A stretch of DNA of 64,000 nucleotides. Origin: Perlabentimonas sp041656735 (lineage in GTDB: Bacteria > Bacteroidota > Bacteroidia > Bacteroidales > Tenuifilaceae). Positions 8,981 through 17,419 of this stretch are shown here, piece after piece (position 1 is the stretch's first letter; every line of letters starts with the position of its first letter). The stretch is taken from the NCBI GenBank assembly GCA_041656735.1, contig JBBACY010000013.1, forward strand, positions 1 through 64,000, given 5' to 3'. The notes under the pieces are model-generated. The model made no database searches. It was given only the letters and a program-made list of their open reading frames with translations, and had not been told where the DNA came from. Made by a program: the position numbers and the translations under genes.

Positions 8981-9150
8981 TTGTGTCTTTGATAAGAAAG
9001 CGTCAAAAATAAGGCCTTCGAAGTTAAGGAGTTTACTAATTGTAAATGGCTGCTTCAAAAACGGGAGTAACGCAGAAATAAGCGAAGCGATTCACGAATG
9101 CCAACAATAATAAACACGTTATGAGTAATTTGGCGTTTTCTTACAAAGAC
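8981..9150. repeat. Dispersed intergenic repeat family 2, copy A
   Basis: This stretch shares a block of about 61 apparently identical bases (9074-9134) with 13802-13862, plus similar flanking sequence on the left (TTTGATAAGAA, TTCGAAGTT, CTAATTGTAAATG) and right (TTCTTxCAAAGACT). Copy B is longer, with about 130 extra bases on the left. Both copies lie between same-strand genes. No coding frame or transposase is evident. Confidence 0.8.
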
Positions 9151-9211
9151 TATTTAAACCTAACGCAAAAGCGTTAATCATACTCATTAATTAACTAAAC
9201 ACAATATACCA

Positions 9212-11365
9212 ATGAAAAGATTTATTGTTTACACATTGCTAGCATTTATGCTCTTTCCTCTTGGCGCTAAGGCCGATGAAGGAATGTGGCTGCCCATGTT
9301 AATTCAAAAGTATAATTTTGCCGACATGCAGAGCAAAGGCTTTAAGCTAACGGCCGAAGATATTTACAGCATTAACCAGCCTAGTATAAAGGATGCCATA
9401 GTTATTTTTGGCGGCGGATGCACAGGTGAAGTTATTTCGCCCGAGGGACTTTTAATTACCAACCACCACTGTGGATATGGGAATATTCAGAAACACTCGT
9501 CGATTGAACACGATTATCTTACCAATGGTTTTTGGGCTATGTCGCGTAGCGAAGAATTGCCAAACCCTGGCCTTACGGTTAGTTTCTTGGTTCGAATGGA
9601 CGATGTTACCCAAAAAGCACTTGCGGGCGTTACTAGTGGAATGACTGAAAGTCAGCGCGTTGAAACAATAAAAAAGAATTCTGATGCCATATCAAAAGAA
9701 GTAACTGAAGGAACGCATTACAGCGCACGAGTTACTCCAATGTACAACGGAAATCAGTATTTTGTGTTTATCTACGAAATTTTTACTGATGTTCGTTTGG
9801 TAGGTGCACCCCCCTCAAATGTTGGAAAATTTGGTGGTGATACCGATAACTGGATGTGGCCTCGCCATACCGGCGATTTTTCAATGTTTCGCATTTATGC
9901 CGATAAGGACAACAAACCTGCCGAGTATTCGGCTGATAACGTACCCTACACGCCCAAAAGGCACTTGCCAATATCATTAAAAGGGGTTGAACCCAATGAT
10001 TTTACTATGGTTTATGGGTATCCCGGTACAACTCAACAGTTTGTTACTTCGCAAGTTGTTGATGAGGTGGTAAATATTTCGAACCCGCTTAAAATTTCGC
10101 TTCGTGATGTACGACTTGAAATAATGGAAAACTATATGCGTCAGAATGATACTGTTCGTATTCAGTATGCTAGCAAGCAGGCGGGTGTGGCCAATGCTTG
10201 GAAAAAATGGCAGGGCGAGCGTAACGGCTTAATTCGTTTAGATGCGATTAATAAAAAGCAGAACCTCGAAAGTGATTTTAACCAATGGGTAAGTCAGGAC
10301 TCAAAACGTACAAAGGAGTATGGATACTTATTGAATCGATTTAGCGAGCTGTACGCCGCTCGTAAACCTTTGCTTGTTGCCAATGATTTAGGTCGAGAAG
10401 CTTTTATGGCCGTTGAGCTAATTCGGTTTGTAAGTCAATTTAACTCAGCTATTAAGCGTGTGCTAACCGATAAAGAGATAAGTGAAAAGATGCAGGAATC
10501 TTTAGTTGCTAGAACGCGGGGTTTCTATAAAGACTACTATCAGCCTATTGATAAAGAAATTTTTGCTGAAATGATGAAGACGTATGCCCAAATTTTACCG
10601 GATTCTCTTCAACCATCTGCGCTTAAGCAGCTTGTAGCAAGTAGTGACGATAATTGGAGTGTAGCTGCGAATACGCTGTTCGGCGAATCTATTTTTACCG
10701 ATAGTACACTGGTAATAAATGCGCTTGCTGATTTTACTAAGGAGAATGCAGGTAGATTTAAAAATGATATGGCCTTTCAACTCTTTGCTCAGCACGACAG
10801 CATTTTTGCAGCCAGCATTGATAGTAGTTATAGAGAGATTAATCAGGAACTCGACCTATTGTACCGCACGTACATTAAGGGTTTAATGGAAATGCAGCCC
10901 AATAAAACTTTCTCTCCCGACGCTAATTTTACCCTTAGGGTAACTTATGGTAAAATTGAGGGGTATTTCCCTTCCGATGGGGTTGAGTACACGCATTTAA
11001 CCACGCTCGATGGGGTTGCCGAAAAGGCGCAAATGGGTGTTTACGACTATGTGGTTCCTGAAAAACTACTTAAGCTACAAGCCGAAAAAGATTATGGACG
11101 CTGGGAGGTAAACGGAAGTGTACCAGTTTGTTTCCTCGCAAGTAATCACACTTCGGGCGGTAACTCTGGTAGTCCAGTTATTAATGCTGAAGGGCATCTT
11201 GTAGGTATTAATTTTGATAGGGTATGGGAGGGCACAATGAGTGATATTATGTTCGACCCGAATATGTGCCGTAACATCAGCATCGATATTCGTTACGCGC
11301 TATTCATTATTGATAAATATGCAGGGGCAACCCATCTGCTCAACGAAATGACGTTAATAGAGTAA
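9212..11365 (+). CDS. S46 family serine dipeptidyl peptidase, DPP11-like
   Basis: The 717-residue product has a signal peptide (residues 1 to about 21) and the chymotrypsin-fold S46 peptidase layout. These exopeptidases release dipeptides in the periplasm of asaccharolytic Bacteroidetes. The triad is His85 in TNHHCG, Asp222 in HTGDFS and Ser652 in GGNSGSP, matching His85/Asp227/Ser655 of Porphyromonas gingivalis DPP11 in order and spacing. The specificity residue 18 positions after the serine is Arg670, in NFDR. In characterised enzymes Arg here gives Asp/Glu preference (DPP11), while Gly gives hydrophobic preference (DPP7). The DPP11 label is therefore an inference from one residue plus spacing. 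The gene stands alone between two repeats. Confidence 0.92.
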   Translation: MKRFIVYTLLAFMLFPLGAKADEGMWLPMLIQKYNFADMQSKGFKLTAEDIYSINQPSIKDAIVIFGGGCTGEVISPEGLLITNHHCGYGNIQKHSSIEHDYLTNGFWAMSRSEELPNPGLTVSFLVRMDDVTQKALAGVTSGMTESQRVETIKKNSDAISKEVTEGTHYSARVTPMYNGNQYFVFIYEIFTDVRLVGAPPSNVGKFGGDTDNWMWPRHTGDFSMFRIYADKDNKPAEYSADNVPYTPKRHLPISLKGVEPNDFTMVYGYPGTTQQFVTSQVVDEVVNISNPLKISLRDVRLEIMENYMRQNDTVRIQYASKQAGVANAWKKWQGERNGLIRLDAINKKQNLESDFNQWVSQDSKRTKEYGYLLNRFSELYAARKPLLVANDLGREAFMAVELIRFVSQFNSAIKRVLTDKEISEKMQESLVARTRGFYKDYYQPIDKEIFAEMMKTYAQILPDSLQPSALKQLVASSDDNWSVAANTLFGESIFTDSTLVINALADFTKENAGRFKNDMAFQLFAQHDSIFAASIDSSYREINQELDLLYRTYIKGLMEMQPNKTFSPDANFTLRVTYGKIEGYFPSDGVEYTHLTTLDGVAEKAQMGVYDYVVPEKLLKLQAEKDYGRWEVNGSVPVCFLASNHTSGGNSGSPVINAEGHLVGINFDRVWEGTMSDIMFDPNMCRNISIDIRYALFIIDKYAGATHLLNEMTLIE

Positions 11366-11455
11366 TAAGATTTTACTCACTTTAATCTAAAGTTGCTGAA
11401 AATTAGCTAACCTTATTTTAATGTTGTTTAGTTAACGGTGGTCTGCTTCAGCTAC

Positions 11456-11541
11456 CCCTCGACTTCGTTCAGGGCAGGCAGTTCAGCCTGATTGTCAGCC
11501 TGATTGTCATCCTGATTGTCATCCTGAGCGAAGTCGAAGGG
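11456..11541. repeat. Palindromic repeat with four 12-bp tandem units
   Basis: The outer arms CCCTCGACTTCGTTCAGG and CCTGAGCGAAGTCGAAGGG are near-perfect inverted repeats. Between and into the right arm lie four 12-bp units: CAGCCTGATTGT twice, CATCCTGATTGT, then CATCCTGAGCGA (11484-11531). Similar CCTGAGCGAAG words occur at about 535-550 and 48140-48165. The rest of the 11366-11689 gap shows no gene. Confidence 0.8.
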
Positions 11542-11689
11542 TGGTCGAAGGGAAGTCGAAGCGGGCGATTATAATTGAATAGTAAGTTATATCTTGCTAA
11601 CTAAACGACACTACATCCTATTTTTTATAAGAAGGGTACTTAGCCTAGCTGGTTTTCAGCAATTTTAATTCTCAGTCAATCGCATTGAA

Positions 11690-12838
11690 ATGAAAGTATA
11701 TCTCGATAATTCGGCTACATCATGGCCCAAGCCGCCGCAGGTTGCCGAGGCGATTACTGAGTTTTTAACCCATTCGGCTGCGAGTCCTGGACGCTCAGCG
11801 CATCGTATGTCTATTGGCGCCGCTCGTGAGGTATTCGAAACTCGCGAACTGATTGCTCAACTCTTCAACGTTCCCGACTCCGAAAGGGTTATATTTACCT
11901 CGAACGCTACGCAAGCTCTCAATACTGCAATTTATGGGGTGCTCAAAAAGGGCGACCACGTTATTACTACCACTTTTGAGCATAATTCTACCATTCGTCC
12001 GTTACGAAAGTTAGAGAATGAAGGAATAGTTGAGGTTACCATTATTGGTTGTAATAAGGAGGGGGCTTTTGATATTAGCGAACTTGAAAATAGCATAAGG
12101 CCTAATACTCGCTTGGTTTGTGCCATTCATACCTCAAACGTAACTGGCGATGTACTTCCTATTGCTAGTATTGGTAAAATTTGCAAAACTAATGGAATTG
12201 TATTTCTGGTTGATGCCTCGCAGGCTGCGGGTATTATTCCCATTGATATGCAGGCAGAAAACATTGATTTGCTTGCTTTTACTGGTCACAAAAAACTTTA
12301 CGGCCCAACGGGTATAGGAGGACTGTGCATTGCAAATAATCAGATTGCCATACAGCCCCTTATGCAGGGTGGAACGGGCAGCAGGTCAGAGAGTGAATAC
12401 CACCCTGAATTTTACCCCGATATGCTAGAAGCAGGAACGCTTAATACGGTGGGAATTGTTGGGCTAAAAGCGGGTATTAACTTTGTGCTTTCTAAGGGAT
12501 TGGATAATATTAGACAGCAACAATTACAGCTAGCTAATGAGTTTATTGATGGATTAAAAACGATTCAAGGTATTACTGTTTACCGTGGAATTACCCATAG
12601 TAGCTATATTTCGGTTGTTTCAATAAATGTAAACGGAAAAACTCCAAGCGATGTGGCACTACAACTCGATACTGAATTTGGTATTATGGTGCGCTCTGGT
12701 TTGCATTGCTCACCTCTTACTCACAGGTTTTTGGGCACTTTTCCACAGGGAACAGTTCGGTTTAGTTTCGGACTTTTTAATACTACTGAGGATATAAATT
12801 ATACTCTGGATGCCCTCAGGAAGATTGTTACAAGGTAA
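11690..12838 (+). CDS. Class V aminotransferase, cysteine desulfurase-like, in a selenium gene cluster
   Basis: This is a 382-residue PLP enzyme of the NifS/SufS/CsdA family. The Schiff-base lysine lies in FTGHKKLYGPTG, and the sulfur- or selenium-carrying cysteine in RSGLHCSP near residue 340. The start VYLDNSATSWPKPP is typical of the group-II desulfurase-like branch often found beside selD. Such enzymes can release S from cysteine or Se from selenocysteine. The neighbours (YedF, DUF3343, SelD) argue that this copy feeds selenium metabolism rather than general Fe-S assembly. No IscU or SufBCD genes are in the window. Confidence 0.87.
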   Translation: MKVYLDNSATSWPKPPQVAEAITEFLTHSAASPGRSAHRMSIGAAREVFETRELIAQLFNVPDSERVIFTSNATQALNTAIYGVLKKGDHVITTTFEHNSTIRPLRKLENEGIVEVTIIGCNKEGAFDISELENSIRPNTRLVCAIHTSNVTGDVLPIASIGKICKTNGIVFLVDASQAAGIIPIDMQAENIDLLAFTGHKKLYGPTGIGGLCIANNQIAIQPLMQGGTGSRSESEYHPEFYPDMLEAGTLNTVGIVGLKAGINFVLSKGLDNIRQQQLQLANEFIDGLKTIQGITVYRGITHSSYISVVSINVNGKTPSDVALQLDTEFGIMVRSGLHCSPLTHRFLGTFPQGTVRFSFGLFNTTEDINYTLDALRKIVTR

Positions 12839-12904
12839 AAACCCAACATTGTTAGAAAATTCGTATTTTTGCACCATACGCTTTATTGTAAAAACGAAAT
12901 ACAG

Positions 12905-13519
12905 ATGAAAATTGTAGATGCACAGGGCCAACCCTGTCCAAGACCCCTTATCTTAACTAAAAAAGCACTTGCCAATATTGCCGATAACGAAACGTTGGAG
13001 GTGTTAATGGATAACGAGATTTCGGTTAAGAATGTAACACGCTTTTTAACCGACAATGGGTTTAGTCCTGTGGTGAGGACTGAGGGTAAAGTTTTTCATC
13101 TTTTCGTTAATAAAACTGGCAGTATCCCGCAAAATGCGCCTGTTAGTGAGTATTGCGATGTGTGTACTCCGGCTCCCAAATCTACCGATTACGTTATATC
13201 TATTCAGCGCGATACGTTTGGTGATGGTGCCGAAGAGTTGGGCAAAATGCTGCTAAAGGCATTTATTAATACGTTACCCGAAGCCTCTTATTTGCCCAAA
13301 ACAATAATTTTTATTAATTCTGGTATCTTGCTTGTAACAAAATACTCGCCCGTAATTGATGCTCTTACGAAACTTCAAGAGCAAGGGGTTAATATTCTTG
13401 TTTGTGGTACTTGTGTTGATTACTACGACCAAAATAACAATATTGCCGTGGGCGAAATATCAAATATGTACGTAATAATTGAGCACCTGAGTAGTGCTAG
13501 TAAAGTTATTTACCCTTAA
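12905..13519 (+). CDS. yedF: Sulfurtransferase-like selenium metabolism protein YedF
   Basis: The 204-residue protein combines an N-terminal TusA/SirA-like domain with a C-terminal DsrE-like domain. The TusA motif is CPRPLIL (residues 9-15), with Cys9 as the expected persulfide or perselenide carrier. The C-terminal half contains VCGTCVDYY, a DsrE-type cysteine site. This architecture is the YedF family tied by gene context to selenium use. The start at 12905 is chosen because the TusA domain begins immediately (MKIVDAQGQPCPRP). An upstream TTG at 12869 would add 12 residues without domain support. It is 66 nt after the desulfurase-like gene. Confidence 0.9.
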   Translation: MKIVDAQGQPCPRPLILTKKALANIADNETLEVLMDNEISVKNVTRFLTDNGFSPVVRTEGKVFHLFVNKTGSIPQNAPVSEYCDVCTPAPKSTDYVISIQRDTFGDGAEELGKMLLKAFINTLPEASYLPKTIIFINSGILLVTKYSPVIDALTKLQEQGVNILVCGTCVDYYDQNNNIAVGEISNMYVIIEHLSSASKVIYP

Positions 13520-13573
13520 CTTTACCTCAAATAGCATTGATAAGTAGTGTCAGCAAGAAAACTTCAGATTTTT

Positions 13574-13878
13574 ATGTATTTGATAAGAACCGGAGAGAAA
13601 CGGAGCTCAGCGAAGCTAAAACGTCAAAGACAAGGCTTTCGAAGTTTTTGAAACCTAGGAACTGACGAACGAAGCAAAGACAGAGGCAAAATGACTGAAA
13701 TGAGCTTGCCGCAGGTTTTCTTTGACTATGTTTTGCAAGGAGGAAGAAGACGAAGTCAATTTACCAATTGTAAATGACTGTTTCAAAAACGAGAGTAACG
13801 AAGAAATAAGCGAAGCGATTCACGAATGCCAACAATAATAAACACGTTATGAGTAATTTGGCTTTTCTTGCAAAGACT
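13574..13878. repeat. Dispersed intergenic repeat family 2, copy B
   Basis: This is the longer copy of the repeat at 8981-9150. The block 13802-13862 appears identical to 9074-9134. The left part adds words such as CGGAGAGAAACGGAGCTCAGC and CTTTCGAAGTTTTTGAAACC that are absent or shortened in copy A. It fills most of the gap between yedF and the DUF3343 gene. No gene is seen in it. Confidence 0.8.
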
Positions 13879-13976
13879 AAGTAGATAGATGCTAGTTCGC
13901 AATTTACCTTTTATATGGTAACCCTTTTGTTGTATATGCTTGTAATTAAGTAACGTGTAGCCTTATTCTTTTTTAT

Positions 13977-14204
13977 ATGAACTACCTAGTCTTAACCTTT
14001 CAATCAACCCATCACGTGCTTAAAGCCGAAAGGGTTTTGCTATCGAATCATATAAAGTTAGAAATAATTCCTACGCCTAAAGAGATAAGTTCGGAGTGTG
14101 GTATGTCAATCAGAGTAAACCCACACGTTACGAACAGGTTCACTTTAAGTGAAATTTTAGCCGACGCTAACCTCGAATTTAATATTTTTGAAAAACCTAT
14201 GTAA
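13977..14204 (+). CDS. DUF3343 domain protein, putative Se/S carrier
   Basis: This 75-residue protein matches the DUF3343 pattern: an N-terminal YLVLTFQSTHHVLKAERVL strand-helix, the IIPTPKEISSECGMSIR segment with a conserved cysteine near residue 42, and a short basic and acidic tail. The family is often encoded next to selD or yedF and has been proposed to carry sulfur or selenium. Its stop codon overlaps the start of selD by one base, so translation is probably coupled. Confidence 0.85.
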   Translation: MNYLVLTFQSTHHVLKAERVLLSNHIKLEIIPTPKEISSECGMSIRVNPHVTNRFTLSEILADANLEFNIFEKPM

Positions 14205-15244
14205 TGGAAAAATTTGATTTGCTAAGTACGGTTGAGTATGGTGGTTGTTCAGCAAAATTATCTGCAAATGCCTTAGCCGAAGCGTTAGCCAATCTTCCTA
14301 AAACACCTCATCCCAATCTTTTAGTCGATATTGAAACGCACGACGATGCTGGGGTTTATAAAATTAGCGATGAGCTGGCTTTAATTCAAACTACCGATTT
14401 TTTCTCACCCGTATGTTCTAATCCTTATGAGTTCGGACAAATTGCTGCAGCAAACGCTCTTAGCGATGTTTTTGCTATGGGTGGCGAGGTGCTCTCTGCC
14501 CTTAATATTGTGGCTTTCCCTTCTGGGGTATCGCTTAGCATACTGCGCGAAATTCTTAGGGGCGGAGTAGAAAAGGTAATTGAGGCCGGAGGAGTTATGA
14601 TGGGAGGTCATACAATTGTTGACGACGTACCAAAGTACGGGCTTGCAGTTACCGGAACGGTTCATCCAAATAAAATAATTACCAATGCAGCTGCTCAGCC
14701 TGGCGATGTACTAATCCTTACTAAGCCCATTGGTTCGGGTGTGATAATGGCCGGACAACGCATAAATGAGGTGAGTCTTGCTGATTATCAAGCGGTGATT
14801 GATAGTATGAAACAGCTAAATAGGGCAGGCGTATCCATAATGCAAAAATACGATGTGAAGTGCGCAACCGATATTACTGGTTTTGGTTTTTTGGGGCACG
14901 CTTTTAAGTTAGCCCTCGGAAGCGATGTAACACTCTCAATTGATAGCGCCAGCGTGCCTATATATAATGGGGCGTATGATTTGGTTGAGCTGGGTTGTAT
15001 TCCTGGCGCTTGCTTTCGCAATTTAGAGTATGTTGAAAGTGGTTGTCATTGCCGGAATACTGTTGACTATAACCACAAGATGTTGTTACTCGATGCTCAA
15101 ACTTCAGGCGGACTATTAATTTGTGTAAAGCCTAATGTGGTTCAAAATGTTGTGGATGAGTTTCAACAGAGCGGGTTTAAGCACTCGCAAATTGTTGGCA
15201 AGGTTGTGGAGAAAACTGGAGAAGATTATGTTGTAGTATTTTAA
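14204..15244 (+). CDS. selD: Selenide, water dikinase
   Basis: The 346-residue SelD makes selenophosphate from selenide and ATP. The N-terminal active-site segment YGGCSAK has cysteine (residue 15) at the position that is Sec or Cys in different organisms, so this is the Cys form. The DIETHDDAGVY motif, the QTTDFFSPVC segment and the GGHTIVDD motif are the metal and ATP sites. Length is normal. It is the last gene of the yedF/DUF3343/selD group. No selA, selB, tRNA-Sec, ybbB (mnmH) or molybdenum-hydroxylase genes are in this window, so the end use of selenophosphate is not shown. Confidence 0.95.
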   Translation: MEKFDLLSTVEYGGCSAKLSANALAEALANLPKTPHPNLLVDIETHDDAGVYKISDELALIQTTDFFSPVCSNPYEFGQIAAANALSDVFAMGGEVLSALNIVAFPSGVSLSILREILRGGVEKVIEAGGVMMGGHTIVDDVPKYGLAVTGTVHPNKIITNAAAQPGDVLILTKPIGSGVIMAGQRINEVSLADYQAVIDSMKQLNRAGVSIMQKYDVKCATDITGFGFLGHAFKLALGSDVTLSIDSASVPIYNGAYDLVELGCIPGACFRNLEYVESGCHCRNTVDYNHKMLLLDAQTSGGLLICVKPNVVQNVVDEFQQSGFKHSQIVGKVVEKTGEDYVVVF

Positions 15245-15321
15245 ATTTTGTTTATTGTATAATCATTTGCTAATCTAAAACAGGATACTTACCTTTAACG
15301 TTAGTAACGTGTGGCGATATT

Positions 15322-15597
15322 ATGATTTTTTCATTTGGTTCAAAAGATGCGGAAAAAATATGGAATGGCAATCGTGTCAAAAATATGCCCATTGAAATTC
15401 AACAAATCGGGCGAAGAAAGTTAAGAATGCTTAATAACTCGCAAAATTTATCCGATTTGAGGATTCCTCCATCGAACCGATTAGAAAAATTACAAGGCTC
15501 TGAATTTTATAGCATAAGGATTAATGAGCAATGGAGAATTGTATTTAAGTGGATTGATAATAATGCGCACGATGTTGAGATTATGAATTATCATTAA
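15322..15597 (+). CDS. higB: Type II toxin of the RelE/HigB superfamily
   Basis: The 91-residue protein has the HigB (plasmid maintenance system killer) pattern: an early IRSF-like strand (here MIFSFGSKDAEKIW), a central RRKLRMLNNS segment, PPSNRLEKLQG, then SIRINEQWRIVFKW, whose Arg and Trp residues are typical of the ribosome-dependent mRNA endonuclease fold. It is followed after 3 nt by a HigA-type antitoxin. This order, toxin first, is usual for HigBA. Whether the toxin is active cannot be judged. Confidence 0.9.
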   Translation: MIFSFGSKDAEKIWNGNRVKNMPIEIQQIGRRKLRMLNNSQNLSDLRIPPSNRLEKLQGSEFYSIRINEQWRIVFKWIDNNAHDVEIMNYH

Positions 15598-15600
15598 AAT

Positions 15601-15918
15601 ATGGAGAATTCAAAAATGAATAAGTTAGAAAATATTCACCCCGGAGAGATTTTACTAGAGGAATTTTTAAATCCACTTGAGATAACAGCATACAGGTTAG
15701 CTAAAGACATAAGTATTCCGCAGACACGCATTTCCCAAATTATTAAAGGAAAAAGAAGAGTTACTGCTGATACAGCACTCAGGTTGGCATCGTATTTTGG
15801 GACAACTGCTAAATTTTGGCTTGGCTTGCAGGGTGATTATGATATTGAAGAAGAGCGTGAAAGTAAAAAAGAAATATTACTTAGAATAAAGAAAAACGCA
15901 CCTCAACATACAATATAA
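15601..15918 (+). CDS. higA: HigA family antitoxin, XRE-type helix-turn-helix
   Basis: This is a 105-residue DNA-binding antitoxin. The family opening IHPGEILLEEFLNPL is followed by the helix-turn-helix AYRLAKDISIPQTRISQIIKG and the RVTADTALRLASYFGTTAKFWL segment of HigA. It should bind HigB and repress its own promoter. An ATG at 15616 would shorten it by five residues. The module sits after selD and may be a recent insertion, but no attachment site or transposase is visible. Confidence 0.92.
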   Translation: MENSKMNKLENIHPGEILLEEFLNPLEITAYRLAKDISIPQTRISQIIKGKRRVTADTALRLASYFGTTAKFWLGLQGDYDIEEERESKKEILLRIKKNAPQHTI

Positions 15919-16097
15919 CCAGTGGAAGGGTGGTATGCTAACTTGAAAAGTTTTCAAACTGCTACCGACTATATTGTCAGTCGCTATGGCTTCAAATTTA
16001 AATCAAGAAGGTACGTCGCATAAAAGGTTGATTAGTAGGAAGTAAGAGATTTTAATAATTAGTAAACTCATTTTTATACGCTTTAAAAAAACTAAAT

Positions 16098-17384
16098 ATG
16101 GAAACTAAAAAAACAAACAGGTGGTTTATAGCCATTATGGGAACAATTTTACAAATTGTTTTGGGTACGGTTTATGCTTGGAGTTTTTTTCAAAAGCCTA
16201 TTATAGAAACATTTGGTTGGAGTAATGTTCAAACAATGTGGATTTTCAGCCTTGCAATCGTATTTCTAGGTCTTTCGGCGGCTTGGGGCGGCGTGAATTT
16301 ATCCAAGTTTGGTCCCAGAAAACTTGCTACAACGGGCGCTGTACTTTATGGTTTAGGCTATATTATAAGCGCTTTTGCTATGTCAATTGGCAATCTTCCA
16401 TTGTTTTACATAGGTTTTGGTATTATTGGTGGTATCGGTTTAGGTTTGGGTTACGTTACCCCAGTTGCCACTGCTGCAAAGTGGTTTCCCGATAAAAAAG
16501 GGTTTGTAACTGGTATGGTTGTTATGGGTTTTGGATTGGGAGCCCTGTTTATGTCGAAAGTTATTGCACCCGTTTTAATGAATATAACTGGCGAAAATTT
16601 AGTGTGGGTATTCGCATTCGCAGGTATTGTTTTGCTCATTATTGGAGTTGTTGCAGGTTATAGCATGGTAAATCCGCCAGCGGGGTTTGTTCCTGAAGGG
16701 TACACTCCTGTTCAAAAAAGTGCTGTCAGTCAAGGACAAGAAGACAGTCTTACCGTGAAAAAGAGCTTACTCTCGTCGAAGTTTTTGGGGATGTGGATTG
16801 TGTTTTTTCTGAATATTTCGGCTGGTATTATGTTTATTGGGTTACAGTCGCCAATGCTTCAAGATTTACTCCGCATAAAAGATGGTGCTTTACCCACCGA
16901 GGTCTTAGCAGCAACTGGTGCTACTCTAATTGCTATTAGCTCATTGTTTAACGGCGTAGGTCGTTTCTTTTGGGGAGCATTATCCGATAAAATTGGCCGT
17001 ATTCAGGCCTTCCGATTAATCCTAGGAACTCAAATTCTTGTTTTTATTGCCTTAATATATATAGGTAACCCATGGCTATTTGGTATTATGGTTTGTTACG
17101 TACTTTTATGCTATGGTGGTGGCTTCGGTACTATGCCCTCGTATGTTTTAGACGTGTTTCATGCCAAACTTATGCCTGTTGTTTACGGTGTTATCCTCAC
17201 GGCTTGGTCACTTGGGGGTATTGTTGGACCTCAGGTTGCCGCTTTTATTAGAGATTTTTATGCTGATACCCCTAAAATGGTTGGCCCCACAACCTATATG
17301 GCTGGCGCAATTTTGTTAGGTTTAGGATTTATTGTAACACTTACGTTAACAAATAAATCAATAACCGAGGTCAAGCAGAAGTAA
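16098..17384 (+). CDS. OFA family MFS transporter (oxalate/formate antiporter type)
   Basis: The 428-residue protein shows twelve hydrophobic segments and MFS motifs. It starts NRWFIAIMGTILQIVLGTVYAWSFF, which is characteristic of the oxalate/formate antiporter family, and has a GFGLGALFMSK segment in the first half and the GRFFWGALSDKIGR motif between helices in the second half. OFA members carry small monocarboxylates such as formate, oxalate, pyruvate or lactate. In a fermentative organism formate or pyruvate exchange is plausible but unproven. The 15919-16097 gap upstream has a short protein-like frame that I could not identify. Confidence 0.87.
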   Translation: METKKTNRWFIAIMGTILQIVLGTVYAWSFFQKPIIETFGWSNVQTMWIFSLAIVFLGLSAAWGGVNLSKFGPRKLATTGAVLYGLGYIISAFAMSIGNLPLFYIGFGIIGGIGLGLGYVTPVATAAKWFPDKKGFVTGMVVMGFGLGALFMSKVIAPVLMNITGENLVWVFAFAGIVLLIIGVVAGYSMVNPPAGFVPEGYTPVQKSAVSQGQEDSLTVKKSLLSSKFLGMWIVFFLNISAGIMFIGLQSPMLQDLLRIKDGALPTEVLAATGATLIAISSLFNGVGRFFWGALSDKIGRIQAFRLILGTQILVFIALIYIGNPWLFGIMVCYVLLCYGGGFGTMPSYVLDVFHAKLMPVVYGVILTAWSLGGIVGPQVAAFIRDFYADTPKMVGPTTYMAGAILLGLGFIVTLTLTNKSITEVKQK

Positions 17385-17419
17385 TTGTATTTTAGTGAAT
17401 AACGAAAAATCAAATTCAA

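Noticed and set aside
13577..13880. CRISPR-like or IS-like structure in the repeat gap
   Set aside because: There are only two dispersed copies, no regular spacing, no terminal inverted repeats and no transposase or cas gene.
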